Positions 22,842 to 31,305 of a stretch of 64,000 bases of DNA are shown here, one piece after another. The stretch's first letter is position 1. Each line of letters begins with the position of its first letter. The stretch spans positions 20,873 through 84,872 of the forward strand of contig CALVOK010000019.1 of assembly GCA_944350275.1 (NCBI GenBank), given 5' to 3'. The notes beneath the pieces were generated by a model. The model worked only from the letters and a program-made list of their open reading frames with translations, was not told where the DNA came from and made no database searches. Source of the DNA: an uncultured Clostridia bacterium. GTDB lineage: Bacteria > Bacillota > Clostridia > Christensenellales > UBA1242. The position numbers and the translations under genes were made by a program.

Positions 22842-24691
22842 GAAAAGAGAGTAATCAAGAAAAAATAGTCAAAGAGGTCATTGATGATTTTAAGAAAAGA
22901 GCAGAAGAGCGAAGAAGTTTTGACCTGATTTGGCAAATAAATATGAACTTTTTAATGGGAAATCAATATTGTAATATTGGTTATGGTGGTCAACTTGAGG
23001 AGACTGATCGACAATTTTTTTGGCAGGAGCGAGAAGTTTACAACCATATTGCACCAATTTATGATATTAGATTTGCAAAGTTATCGAGAATTAAACCTGA
23101 CATAAACGTCATTCCAGCAACCAATGACGAAAGAGATAAACAGTCAGCGAAAGTATCTAAAAAGATATACAAGTCTTTAAAGAATAAACTTAATATTGAA
23201 AACAAAGTAAATCAGGCAATCAAATGGTCGGAAGTCTGTGGAACGGTTTTTTACAAACTTGGTTGGAATTCAAATTTAGGACAAACCGTTGGAATAGATG
23301 AAGATGGAAATGAAATTAAAAGTGGAGAAGTAGAACTTAGTGTAGTAAGTCCTTTTGAAATCTACCCTGACAGTCCAACTTGTGAAAATTTACATGAATG
23401 TCAAAGTTTAATTCATGCAAAGGCATTTTCTACAAGTCAAATTAAAAATATGTATAATGTTGATGTAAAGGGCGAGAGAATTAACACATTTGCTCTTGAT
23501 AATGTTTCAGTTGGTGTGGGAGGTCTTGGCTTTAATGGTACAGCACCTAAGATAATTGAAACTATTCAAGATGACAGTGCAATTGTTATAGAAAGGTATG
23601 TGCGACCTAATTATGATTATCCAAATGGGCGTTTGACAATAGTGGCAGGGGATAAACTTGTCTACGATGGCGAACTTCCTTACTTATGCGGTGAAGATAA
23701 GACGAGAGATTTTCCATTTGTAAGACAAACAAGCATTGAGGAACCAGGATGTTTTTGGGGTACAAGCATTATAGAAAGGCTAGTACCTGTGCAGAGGGCT
23801 TATAATGCGGTAAAAAACAGAAAACATGAATTTATCAATAGACTTTCACTTGGAGTGCTGAGTGTTGAGGATGGCTCTGTAGACCTCGACAACCTTGAAG
23901 ATGAAGGGTTATGTCCAGGCAAGGTCTTGGTCTATAGACAGGGTGCAAGTGAACCTAAATATCTTCAAAGTGAGTCAATTCCGTCAGGGCTTAGTGATGA
24001 AGAAGAAAATCTACTTGATGAGTTTAATAAGATAAGTGGTGTAAATGATTTGTTGAGTGCAAATTCAGTTTCAACTAATATAAGTGGAAATGCTTTGGAA
24101 CTTTTGATTTCTCAAGATGAAACAAGACTTAATGCGTCGGTTGAAAGTATAAAATTCGCAGTGAGAGACATAGCAAAAATAATATTAAGATTATATAAAC
24201 AATATGCTCTATTTCCACGAATTGCAAAAATTATAGGAGAAAATGGACAAATTGAGATGTTTTACTTCTCTTCATCAGATATATCAAGTGATGACATAGA
24301 ACTGGAAAATCAGACTGACGGCTCGCAAACATTATCTCAGCGTAGAGAAATGATATTTTCATTACTAGAAAAGGGTATATTAAACGATGAAAGTGGAAAT
24401 TTAACCAACAGAATGAAATGCAAGATTTTAGAAATGTTAGGTCTAGGGATATGGGAAAATGCTCAGGATATAAATGAACTACATCTAAAACGAGCCGACA
24501 ATGAAAATCTTAAAATGCTTAGCGGTAAAAATATCTCTGTAAGTGAAATAGATGATGATAAATTGCACCTAAATTCACACATTGCCTTTATGCTAGGTGA
24601 AGATTATGAGAAAAAAAGCGAAAACAATGCAAAAATAGAAAAAATATTTTTAGAGCATATAAAGGCTCATAAAAAGAAAATGGAGGGTTAA
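22838..24691 (+). CDS. Phage portal protein (P22-like)
   Basis: A 617-residue portal. In order: an N-terminal helical part (FKKRAEERRSFDLIW), the wing region (QAIKWSEVCGTVFYKLGW; SPFEIYPDSP), the segment RYVRPNYDYPNGRLTIVAG typical of podovirus-type portals, and the stem/crown with RLVPVQRAYNAVKNRKHEFIN and SGNALELLISQDETRL. A dodecamer of this protein forms the capsid vertex through which DNA is packaged. Full length with no visible damage. ATGA overlap with the zinc-finger gene. The packaging ATPase it would need is not encoded nearby. Confidence 0.85.
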   Translation: MRKESNQEKIVKEVIDDFKKRAEERRSFDLIWQINMNFLMGNQYCNIGYGGQLEETDRQFFWQEREVYNHIAPIYDIRFAKLSRIKPDINVIPATNDERDKQSAKVSKKIYKSLKNKLNIENKVNQAIKWSEVCGTVFYKLGWNSNLGQTVGIDEDGNEIKSGEVELSVVSPFEIYPDSPTCENLHECQSLIHAKAFSTSQIKNMYNVDVKGERINTFALDNVSVGVGGLGFNGTAPKIIETIQDDSAIVIERYVRPNYDYPNGRLTIVAGDKLVYDGELPYLCGEDKTRDFPFVRQTSIEEPGCFWGTSIIERLVPVQRAYNAVKNRKHEFINRLSLGVLSVEDGSVDLDNLEDEGLCPGKVLVYRQGASEPKYLQSESIPSGLSDEEENLLDEFNKISGVNDLLSANSVSTNISGNALELLISQDETRLNASVESIKFAVRDIAKIILRLYKQYALFPRIAKIIGENGQIEMFYFSSSDISSDDIELENQTDGSQTLSQRREMIFSLLEKGILNDESGNLTNRMKCKILEMLGLGIWENAQDINELHLKRADNENLKMLSGKNISVSEIDDDKLHLNSHIAFMLGEDYEKKSENNAKIEKIFLEHIKAHKKKMEG

Positions 24692-24692
24692 T

Positions 24693-25427
24693 ATGGAAGA
24701 AAATTTACGAGAACAACCAACAATGGAACCAGTCGATACTTTAAACAAAGTGGATGAGAATAGGGCTGTGAGTGATGTTGGCTCTCAAGGGCAACTTGGT
24801 AAGTTTAAAGATGTGTCGGCACTATTAAATGCCTATAACAATCTTGAAGCAGAATTTACTAGGAAATGCCAACTTTTGAAGTCGCTTCAGAAAGAGAAAA
24901 TTGATGAAAGTGAAAGCGAAAAAAATCTTCAAAAAGAGGAAGAAATCATTGCCGAGAATGAGAATTTAACACAAAATGACGAAAAAACAGAAAAAAATCA
25001 AGAAAATAATGTCGAAAATGTTAAATTATCCGAAAATGAAGAAAATAGTGGAGACAATAATCAACAGGATTACCTTCATTCACTAAATCAATTCCTTGAT
25101 GAAAATGTACTGGCAAAAGACTATGCTGACGAGATAAGGGAATATCTTGAAGGCTCGCGGATTAAAAATCCATATGAGGACGCTTGGGCAAATGTTGTAT
25201 TAAATCACTTAAAACAAAAGCAAAGCGACTCATTAATTAGTCAATATGTGCTGTCAAGTGATGAAGTCAAGAATAAAATAATTGCAGATTATCTTAATGA
25301 TTTAAAGAATCAAAAACCACCACATATAATATCTTCACAAGGCGGGCAAAGGGTGTCAGGAGTACTTCCTGACAGCCCTAAGACGCTTGCTGAGGCAAAG
25401 AAAATTGTAAATAATATGTTTAGTTAA
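24693..25427 (+). CDS. Probable capsid scaffolding protein
   Basis: A 244-residue, very acidic protein between portal and major capsid genes, where scaffolds are found. Residues 34-70 (LGKFKDVSALLNAYNNLEAEF) match the start of many phage scaffold proteins. Residues 70-130 are Glu/Asn-rich and disordered. The C-terminal half is helical and ends LPDSPKTLAEAKKIVNNMF. Adjacent to portal (1 bp), Shine-Dalgarno GGAGGG. Call rests on position, composition and this motif. Confidence 0.7.
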   Translation: MEENLREQPTMEPVDTLNKVDENRAVSDVGSQGQLGKFKDVSALLNAYNNLEAEFTRKCQLLKSLQKEKIDESESEKNLQKEEEIIAENENLTQNDEKTEKNQENNVENVKLSENEENSGDNNQQDYLHSLNQFLDENVLAKDYADEIREYLEGSRIKNPYEDAWANVVLNHLKQKQSDSLISQYVLSSDEVKNKIIADYLNDLKNQKPPHIISSQGGQRVSGVLPDSPKTLAEAKKIVNNMFS

Positions 25428-25560
25428 ATTGCTAAATCTATAGGTATAATTTCTGATAAATAAAAATTAAAATAGATTAAAAGTTATTAAATTATTTAAA
25501 TGATTTGTGGTAATAAAAAATGATAGCACAAATTCAAAAAAACAAAAAAAGGAGAAGAAA

Positions 25561-26775
25561 ATGGTAACATTACAAACTGCTGAAAGTGCATTAAAAAATG
25601 TTTACCTTGGAGTTGTTGCAAACCAACTTAATGTAAATGCAAATCCACTTTTGGCTAAAATCAAACACTCAAGCAAGGATGTTTGGGGAAAAGAAGTTAG
25701 AAAACTTGCACCATTTGGTATAAATGGTGGAATAGGTGCTGGAAGCGAAGAGGGTGCTCTTCCAACATCTTCGGGAAATGGTTACGTACAATTTGTAGCC
25801 GACCTTAAAAACCTATATGGCAGAATTGAAATTTCTGATAAAGCAATAAGGGCATCAGCAAACAACATTGGTGCATTTGTTAATCTTTTATCAGATGAAA
25901 TGGAGGGACTTGTTAAAGCAAGTTCGTTCAATCTTGGCAGAATGTTGTATGGTGATGGCACAGGGCTTCTTGCCACCGCATCATCACAAAGCGGAACGAC
26001 TGTCACTTGCGATAAAGTCAACAATTTAATAGAGGGAATGCTTATTGATGTGTACAACGGAACAAGCAAGGTAAATACCGCACCTCTGAAAGTAACTTAT
26101 GTTGATAGGGTAAATAAAAAATTTACATATGAGACAAGTTCGTCTGTTACAATATCAAGTGGATATAAATTCTATGTTCAGGGTTCAAAAGATTTTGAAA
26201 TTTCAGGCTTAGGGAAGATATTTGATGCAAGCCAAACTTCAATCTATGGAGTAAGCAAGACAGAATATCCTTGGTTAAACCCTTATGTTAGCACAACATC
26301 AACTGAAATTTCTGATATTCTTATTCAACAGGCAATTGATTTTCTTGATATGAATGTTGACTCTAAAATCAATTTCATAACTTGTTCAAGCCAAGTTAGA
26401 CGAGCATATCAAGAATATCTTGGAGCATACAGACGAAATATTGATGTAACCGAACTTGAGGGCGGATATAAGACTATTACTCACAACGGGATACCTGTTG
26501 TTGCCGATAGATTTGTTGATGATGATACTATGTATTTGCTAAACACTGACGACTTTACCATTCATGAACTTTGTGATTGGAAATGGCTTGAAGGTGAGGA
26601 TGGAAGAATCTTAAAACAAAATCAAGGTTATCCAACTTACAGTGCAACACTTGTAAAGTATGCTGAACTTATTTGCGACAAACCATGCGGACAAGCAAAG
26701 ATTTCAGGAATAAAATCAACAGTAACAAACCCATTTACAAGCAACATCACAGTTAATTCAAGTGATAGCGAATAA
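25561..26775 (+). CDS. Phage major capsid protein
   Basis: A 404-residue HK97-fold type coat protein. Features seen: LAKIKHSSKDVWGKEV, an N-terminal GGIGAGSEEGALPTS loop, RIEISDKAIRAS, then DEMEGLVKASSFNLGRMLYGDGTG, and a C-terminal half with GIPVVADRFVDDDTMYLL. I start at ATG 25561 (AAAGGAG Shine-Dalgarno); an upstream GTG would add a lysine-rich 18-residue segment. The frame is intact. Located after the scaffold gene, as expected for a head module. Confidence 0.88.
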   Translation: MVTLQTAESALKNVYLGVVANQLNVNANPLLAKIKHSSKDVWGKEVRKLAPFGINGGIGAGSEEGALPTSSGNGYVQFVADLKNLYGRIEISDKAIRASANNIGAFVNLLSDEMEGLVKASSFNLGRMLYGDGTGLLATASSQSGTTVTCDKVNNLIEGMLIDVYNGTSKVNTAPLKVTYVDRVNKKFTYETSSSVTISSGYKFYVQGSKDFEISGLGKIFDASQTSIYGVSKTEYPWLNPYVSTTSTEISDILIQQAIDFLDMNVDSKINFITCSSQVRRAYQEYLGAYRRNIDVTELEGGYKTITHNGIPVVADRFVDDDTMYLLNTDDFTIHELCDWKWLEGEDGRILKQNQGYPTYSATLVKYAELICDKPCGQAKISGIKSTVTNPFTSNITVNSSDSE

Positions 26776-26841
26776 ACTAAATAAGGATAAAAGGCAAAAA
26801 ATTAACTTTTTTTGCCTTTTTTATCTATTTTGGAGGTTATT

Positions 26842-27156
26842 TTGAAAAATTATCTAGATATTAAAGATGATGTCTATTATATTTGTCAAAGACTCAAAGA
26901 GATTGATAGGTCCTATTATGTGCTTTTTAATCTGGACAGAAAAAAGTATGAAATTCATTCAAATGAGCAAAAGGACACCTATTGTTTTACTGTACCTTTT
27001 GACCAACTTGACGAACGAACTCTGTTTTATTCTTTAAAGACACGAAGTGATAGAAGAGATAAAATAATCAAAGAGATAGAGAAAAGTAATGAAGAAAATT
27101 ATAAAAAATTGATAAAAGAGCAAGTCAACTTGCTGAAGGAGGCTATATGTCAGTAA
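26842..27156 (+). CDS. Unknown protein in the head module
   Basis: A 104-residue hydrophilic protein, mainly helical at the C-terminus (KIIKEIEKSNEENYKKLIKE). It starts at TTG 26842, chosen for the GGAGG 6 nt upstream; a longer frame begins within a poly-T tract. Phages with this portal type often have a small protein here, but I do not recognise it. Overlaps the next gene by 10 bp. Confidence 0.7.
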   Translation: MKNYLDIKDDVYYICQRLKEIDRSYYVLFNLDRKKYEIHSNEQKDTYCFTVPFDQLDERTLFYSLKTRSDRRDKIIKEIEKSNEENYKKLIKEQVNLLKEAICQ

Positions 27157-27698
27157 AAGATATAATTATTCTTGCCTGTGATTTTACAGAGAATAAAGAA
27201 ATTGGCGAGGCACTTGAAAATAACTCCACTTTAACAGACGAGCAAAATGCCATTGTAAATGACCTTGTTAAGTGTTTTAACTTGATAAACAACGAGATTG
27301 CAAGTGAATATTTCCCCATTATAAAATGTGAAAACGCAAAGACCGAAAACTTCAAAATAAATCTTTCATCACTATCAAATAGCATTCTACGAGTGATTGC
27401 CGTTCAAGATTATTATGGCAGAAAAATAAAGTTTAAGATTTATGATGACTATATTATGGCAATTGCAAACAATGTCAATGTTATATACCAGTCTTTACCT
27501 GGCGACCTATCGCTGAGTGATGAATTCTTCACCACTTTGCCCAATAGGGTATATGCCTATGGCATAGCAAGAGAATATTATTTTCTTCAAACTTTGTTTG
27601 ATGAGGCAGATGTTTGGGAGGAAAGGTTTAAAGATGTTCTTTCAATTTTGCAGGGTAAACGTAACGAAATACGAATGCCACAAAGGAGATTTTTATAA
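27147..27698 (+). CDS. Probable head-tail connector / adaptor protein
   Basis: A 183-residue protein. The mainly helical first part (LACDFTENKEIGEAL; IVNDLVKCFNLINNEIASEYFP) and the late motif LPNRVYAYGIAREYYFLQTLFDEADVWEERF resemble ring adaptors that sit below the portal. Position after the capsid gene agrees. GGAGG Shine-Dalgarno; 1-bp overlap with the next gene. Confidence 0.6.
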   Translation: MSVKDIIILACDFTENKEIGEALENNSTLTDEQNAIVNDLVKCFNLINNEIASEYFPIIKCENAKTENFKINLSSLSNSILRVIAVQDYYGRKIKFKIYDDYIMAIANNVNVIYQSLPGDLSLSDEFFTTLPNRVYAYGIAREYYFLQTLFDEADVWEERFKDVLSILQGKRNEIRMPQRRFL

Positions 27699-29179
27699 TG
27701 TTTTATAGAAATAAACTAAAAACACTTCCAACCAGCGAAAAAGAATTTGAGTATTCTCTTTTTGACAAAAATCTTAATAGCAAGAGTGATGATAGTCAGG
27801 AAATGGCGAGTGGGAAACTTACATATAATTTTACCACGCAAAGTGGTGCTTTAAAGACAGGATATGGTTTTTCAGAACTTAAAATGCCTATTTCGACTAC
27901 AGACTTAGACAGCGAAAGTGTAATTAATCTAAGAGGGAACGAAGTTAAGGCAATATGGAAGATGAAGTGGTATGATTCGGGTAATGATGAAAACAATTAT
28001 TACCTGTTTTATTATAATGATGAGGGATATATTTGTTATGAAAATATGTTCAGTACAAGAATTGCCACATTTATAATACCAAACGATTTCACAGAAGTGC
28101 CGTATGCTATTAATTATAGGATAGATGGTGAAGATTTGCTACTGTTTTTCGGAGAAGGAGAAAACTTGCTTGTCGTCTCGGATAGTGGTGAGGATACCAT
28201 TAGCAGCGCACCTATTATCAAGTCATGTTGCTCTCACTATGGAAAACTTTTTGCTATAACTGCCTCTCCAGATAGCAAACTTGTTTATAGCGAAGATGTT
28301 GATGTCACTACCTGGACAGATGAAAAGACCAAGAATCTTGACTTTACCGATGAAAGAGGATGTTTAAATAAAATTATATCATTTGATGATTATATTTATG
28401 TTTTTCGTGATTATGGGATAACTCAACTTTCAATATACGGTTCAAATGAAGATTTTTCTATTAACCATATGTATTTATCAGATAGTTATATATATCCTAA
28501 CACTATTGCTCAAAGTGGCGACAATGTCTATTTCTTGGAGAGAAATGCACTTAAATATTTTAATGGCTCTTCTACTAGAGAACTTGAATTTGACTGCAAA
28601 GAGTTGCTTTCAAAAATTCAGCCTAGTCCACAGGCAATTTGCTACGAGGGTAAATATTATCTTGCTTGCAGGTGTGACTTCAAAGATGGGGCAGAAATTG
28701 GCTGTGAGAGTTACAGCGGAGGATATATTAACAATGCCTTGCTTATTTATGATATAGAAAAGCAATATGTTGAAATTTTAAGAGGTGCTGATATAAATCA
28801 ACTTCTTGCAATAAATAATCCATTAAAATCAAAACTTATTGCTTGTTTTAATAATCAACACATTGATAAAATAGGCGAACTTACGCAAGACGGAAAGTTA
28901 TTTGGTGAGAATCTGCCTTCACTGTGGCAAAGTGTAAAGTCTGATTTAGGTTATCACGCGAAGAAAAAACGAATCAAAGGTTTCTCAATAAAGTCTAACA
29001 GTGATGCTATTGTAACCATATCAAGCGAAAATCAATCAAGACAATTCGCTGTGACGGGCAAGAGTACCATACAAAAAATTAGAGCAAACATCATTGGCAA
29101 TGAGTTTAATGTGAAGATAGAATCTGGTGGAGAAAACATAATAAGCAATTTTGTCTTATTTGTAAGAGTTAGGCAATGA
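27698..29179 (+). CDS. Beta-propeller-like tail hub/stopper candidate
   Basis: A 493-residue beta-rich protein. It has repeated blades of the form GKLFAITASPDSKLVYSED, DYIYVFRDYGITQLSIYG, DNVYFLERNALKYFNG and EGKYYLACRCDF, separated by about 50 residues. This resembles the hub that plugs the P22-type portal (gp10-like) or other phage propellers. That function fits position and fold pattern but is inferred. The C-terminal 90 residues form another beta domain. Frame intact. Confidence 0.55.
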   Translation: MFYRNKLKTLPTSEKEFEYSLFDKNLNSKSDDSQEMASGKLTYNFTTQSGALKTGYGFSELKMPISTTDLDSESVINLRGNEVKAIWKMKWYDSGNDENNYYLFYYNDEGYICYENMFSTRIATFIIPNDFTEVPYAINYRIDGEDLLLFFGEGENLLVVSDSGEDTISSAPIIKSCCSHYGKLFAITASPDSKLVYSEDVDVTTWTDEKTKNLDFTDERGCLNKIISFDDYIYVFRDYGITQLSIYGSNEDFSINHMYLSDSYIYPNTIAQSGDNVYFLERNALKYFNGSSTRELEFDCKELLSKIQPSPQAICYEGKYYLACRCDFKDGAEIGCESYSGGYINNALLIYDIEKQYVEILRGADINQLLAINNPLKSKLIACFNNQHIDKIGELTQDGKLFGENLPSLWQSVKSDLGYHAKKKRIKGFSIKSNSDAIVTISSENQSRQFAVTGKSTIQKIRANIIGNEFNVKIESGGENIISNFVLFVRVRQ

Positions 29180-29310
29180 AAATTGTATATAAAAACGAAA
29201 TTAGACTGATTAATAGAGTGTTTTGCCAACTTGAAGAAAATATTTTCCAAGATGTCCTAAATCTAGACAATAAGGAGAATATCAAATGGATTTCTGGTCA
29301 GAATTTATAA
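29176..29310 (+). CDS. Small coupled ORF (44 aa)
   Basis: MKIVYKNEIRLINRVFC.. starts in an ATGA overlap with the preceding gene and ends inside the holin-like gene. It has its own AGTTAGG-like upstream sequence only. Overlaps at both ends and lack of a competing frame suggest it is translated. No family recognised. Confidence 0.4.
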   Translation: MKIVYKNEIRLINRVFCQLEENIFQDVLNLDNKENIKWISGQNL

Positions 29311-29510
29311 AAAATATAGTAAGTTATGGAGTTTTTGCTATGCTCTTTGTCTTTCTATTTTTCTATCAACTTAAGGATAGTGCGAAACGAGAAGAGAGTT
29401 ATCGAGAGACAATTGAATCACTCGCTGACAGTCTACAAGTGATGAACGACGTCAAAGAGCAGGTGGAAAGACTTGTTGAACTTATTGAAAGGAGAGAAAA
29501 TGAAGAATAG
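29286..29510 (+). CDS. BhlA/UviB-type holin-like protein
   Basis: A 74-residue protein with one N-terminal membrane segment (about residues 10-27, IVSYGVFAMLFVFLFFYQL), then SAKREESYRETI and a Glu-rich helix. This is the layout of BhlA/UviB bacteriocin-associated or phage holin-like proteins. AAGGAG Shine-Dalgarno 7 nt upstream. No endolysin gene accompanies it. Confidence 0.7.
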   Translation: MDFWSEFIKNIVSYGVFAMLFVFLFFYQLKDSAKREESYRETIESLADSLQVMNDVKEQVERLVELIERRENEE

Positions 29511-29769
29511 ATTTAAGTCATATAGTTTTTGGACTGCTCTTGCTGGTGCTGTCGTAGTATTTCTAAATGCTCTTGGTGACTGTTTTGGATTTTCGGTTGA
29601 TAATGACTTAGTAAAAGGACTAATAATGGCATTTGCAGGATTGCTTGTGGTTTTTGGTATTGTAACTATGCCAGAAAATAATCAAAACAGCGAGAGCGAT
29701 GCAGATATAAACGAAAATGAAGAGAATAGCACAGAGAACAGTGACGAAGATAATAAAGAAGAAAACTAA
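29500..29769 (+). CDS. Phage holin-like protein
   Basis: An 89-residue protein with two hydrophobic helices (FWTALAGAVVVFLNALGDCFG and GLIMAFAGLLVVFGIVTMP) and an acidic C-terminal tail rich in Asn, Glu and Asp. The start MKNRFKSYSFWTAL resembles small Firmicute phage holins. I chose ATG 29500 with GGAGAG upstream rather than a frame opening at 29473. Last gene of the capsid cluster; overlaps the previous by 11 bp. Confidence 0.7.
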   Translation: MKNRFKSYSFWTALAGAVVVFLNALGDCFGFSVDNDLVKGLIMAFAGLLVVFGIVTMPENNQNSESDADINENEENSTENSDEDNKEEN

Positions 29770-30040
29770 TTAAAAATATTTTTCAAAGTGTTAATTATAA
29801 AACAAAACTTTTCATAGTATATTGTTGAAAATTTTACTTTTAAAGTGATTGCACAAAAAATGCTTGTTTTAGGCAAGAAAGCCCGACTTTTAAGTCGACA
29901 AAAAGCATAAGGCTTTTTGTAAAAACTTAGAAAAATTCTAAGTTTTTATGCTTTCTTGCCAGAACAGGCATTTTTTTATCCTTTTAAAATTCTATATACA
30001 AGGTTATAACCTAAAGATTAATAAATTTGTAAAAATTGTA
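29770..30040. other. Gene-free stretch around the cloverleaf
   Basis: Apart from the cloverleaf and the following promoter I see no coding potential. Confidence 0.5.
29855..29976. repeat. Second cloverleaf palindrome, at the end of the capsid cluster
   Basis: The outer stem of about 27 bp (AAAAAATGC with GCATTTTTT, a middle part with wobbles and a bulge, then GGCAAGAAAGC with GCTTTCTTGCC) encloses three perfect hairpins: CGACT/AGTCG (29884-29897), ACAAAAAGC/GCTTTTTGT (29898-29920) and AAAAACTTAGAA/TTCTAAGTTTTT (29921-29947). It ends in a T-run, so on the plus strand it may also terminate the phage cluster. Confidence 0.75.
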
Positions 30041-30068
30041 TTGATTTTTAAAAAATATATGATATAAT
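30041..30068 (+). promoter_or_regulatory. Promoter of the lipoprotein gene at 30090
   Basis: -35 TTGATT (30041-30046), a 16-bp spacer and -10 TATAAT (30063-30068), 22 bp before the start. An AAGGGGAG Shine-Dalgarno lies between. Confidence 0.7.
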
Positions 30069-30089
30069 ATTACCAAAGGGGAGAGAAAT

Positions 30090-31217
30090 ATGAGAGATGA
30101 TGAGATATTAAAATCTAAAAAGAAAACGTATAGAATGCGTTTTTTAACTAAACTTGGTATGGGACTTGTAACACTTGGAGTTGCATTGGGTTCTATGTTT
30201 ACCTTTGCAGGATGTTTCAGTTTTTTTAATGAGAAACCAGAACAAGAAAATCCAGGCTTAATTTTCCGTGACCCAGATGAGAATGAGGATGATTCTCAAA
30301 TTGACGATGAGCAGGATGAGGATGAAGAGTCAAAAGATGACCAAGATGAAGAAATTGAAGATGAAAAGCCAGAGCCCAAACCAGAGCCAGAGCCAGAACC
30401 TGAGCCTGAACCGGAACCTGAGCCTGAACCGGAACCTGAGCCAGAACCTGAGGATGTTCCCGAAACGGTGAATGAATTGTTTGCAAGAGGAAATGAGGAG
30501 TATCAAGACATTGTTGAAGAAACTTTAAGTGACTATCTTTATGAAAATATAGTTATGAAAGGTGTGGGTGTAAAATATGATATAAACAAAGCCCATGATG
30601 CAAAGTGGGAAATCACCGACGACGGCAGGGGAAATATAGACAGAATAAGAATATTCTTCCACTATGATGCATCTGACACTGTGCATGCTTATTATATTAC
30701 AAGTGTAAAACCTAAGGTAGACTTAACAATTAAAGATTTATACACACCAGATGCAAAACAACTAGAAGATGCATTTGATACAAACATCTTTTTTGGTGCA
30801 TCATATTCAAAAGATTTTGCTTTTACTTATAATCCAAGCATCCAAAACACGAAGCGTTCACTTGCACTTGAAATCAATAAAATTGCATTAAAGAAGGCAG
30901 GAATTTCAGAGATAACAAATACATTCTATATAAGAGACAATGGAACGGCAGTTGATAATGGTATTGTTCAAAGGTATACAATAGTTAATATTACAGACAA
31001 TGGCTACAATCAATATTCAATAAATATAAAATTGGCAGACGATTTGACTGATAGTCTTGACAGTGGAGATTATAGATTTTATGAAGTTACAAGCAAAGAA
31101 AATGCATTTTCAAATAAATTTATTGACCATGATAATCAAAACAGTAGGGCAAGAAGTGCAAAATACAATTATGTTGTTATAAACGATAAGGGCGAAGAAG
31201 AGGAATATAGTCTATAA
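30090..31217 (+). CDS. Lipoprotein with acidic and Pro-Glu repeat linker
   Basis: A 375-residue predicted lipoprotein. The signal peptide has an unusually long charged n-region (residues 1-24), then GMGLVTLGVALGSMF and lipobox FAGC (Cys about 47). Residues 60-93 are Asp/Glu-rich; residues about 93-122 alternate Pro-Glu with Lys near the start. The C-terminal 240 residues form an unrecognised globular domain. The Pro-Glu tract suggests a rigid spacer holding the domain off the membrane. Own promoter and terminator. Confidence 0.75.
   Translation: MRDDEILKSKKKTYRMRFLTKLGMGLVTLGVALGSMFTFAGCFSFFNEKPEQENPGLIFRDPDENEDDSQIDDEQDEDEESKDDQDEEIEDEKPEPKPEPEPEPEPEPEPEPEPEPEPEPEDVPETVNELFARGNEEYQDIVEETLSDYLYENIVMKGVGVKYDINKAHDAKWEITDDGRGNIDRIRIFFHYDASDTVHAYYITSVKPKVDLTIKDLYTPDAKQLEDAFDTNIFFGASYSKDFAFTYNPSIQNTKRSLALEINKIALKKAGISEITNTFYIRDNGTAVDNGIVQRYTIVNITDNGYNQYSINIKLADDLTDSLDSGDYRFYEVTSKENAFSNKFIDHDNQNSRARSAKYNYVVINDKGEEEEYSL
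30367..30450 (+). repeat. In-frame Pro-Glu codon repeat
   Basis: The tract is built of GAGCCA, GAACCT, GAGCCT and GAACCG hexamers in mixed order, including a 12-bp unit repeated twice exactly. It is prone to in-frame length variation. Confidence 0.75.
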
Positions 31218-31224
31218 AAACTAC

Positions 31225-31249
31225 AAAAAGCGGTATTTCCGCTTTTTTT
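31225..31249 (+). terminator. Terminator of the 30090 lipoprotein gene
   Basis: AAAAAGCGG pairs with CCGCTTTTT around TATTT, with two further T. Confidence 0.85.
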
Positions 31250-31270
31250 GTTGAAAATTTTGTCAAAAAG

Positions 31271-31299
31271 TTGATTTAAGTATAAATTTAGGGTAAAAT
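31271..31299 (+). promoter_or_regulatory. Promoter for a leaderless lipoprotein gene
   Basis: -35 TTGATT (31271-31276), a 17-bp spacer and -10 TAAAAT (31294-31299). Only six bases separate it from the ATG at 31306, and no Shine-Dalgarno is present. Confidence 0.6.
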
Positions 31300-31305
31300 A
31301 GAACT

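Noticed and set aside
30226-30486. Long minus-strand frame across the Pro-Glu tract
   Set aside because: It is the antisense of a hexamer repeat within a clear lipoprotein gene; no ribosome site.
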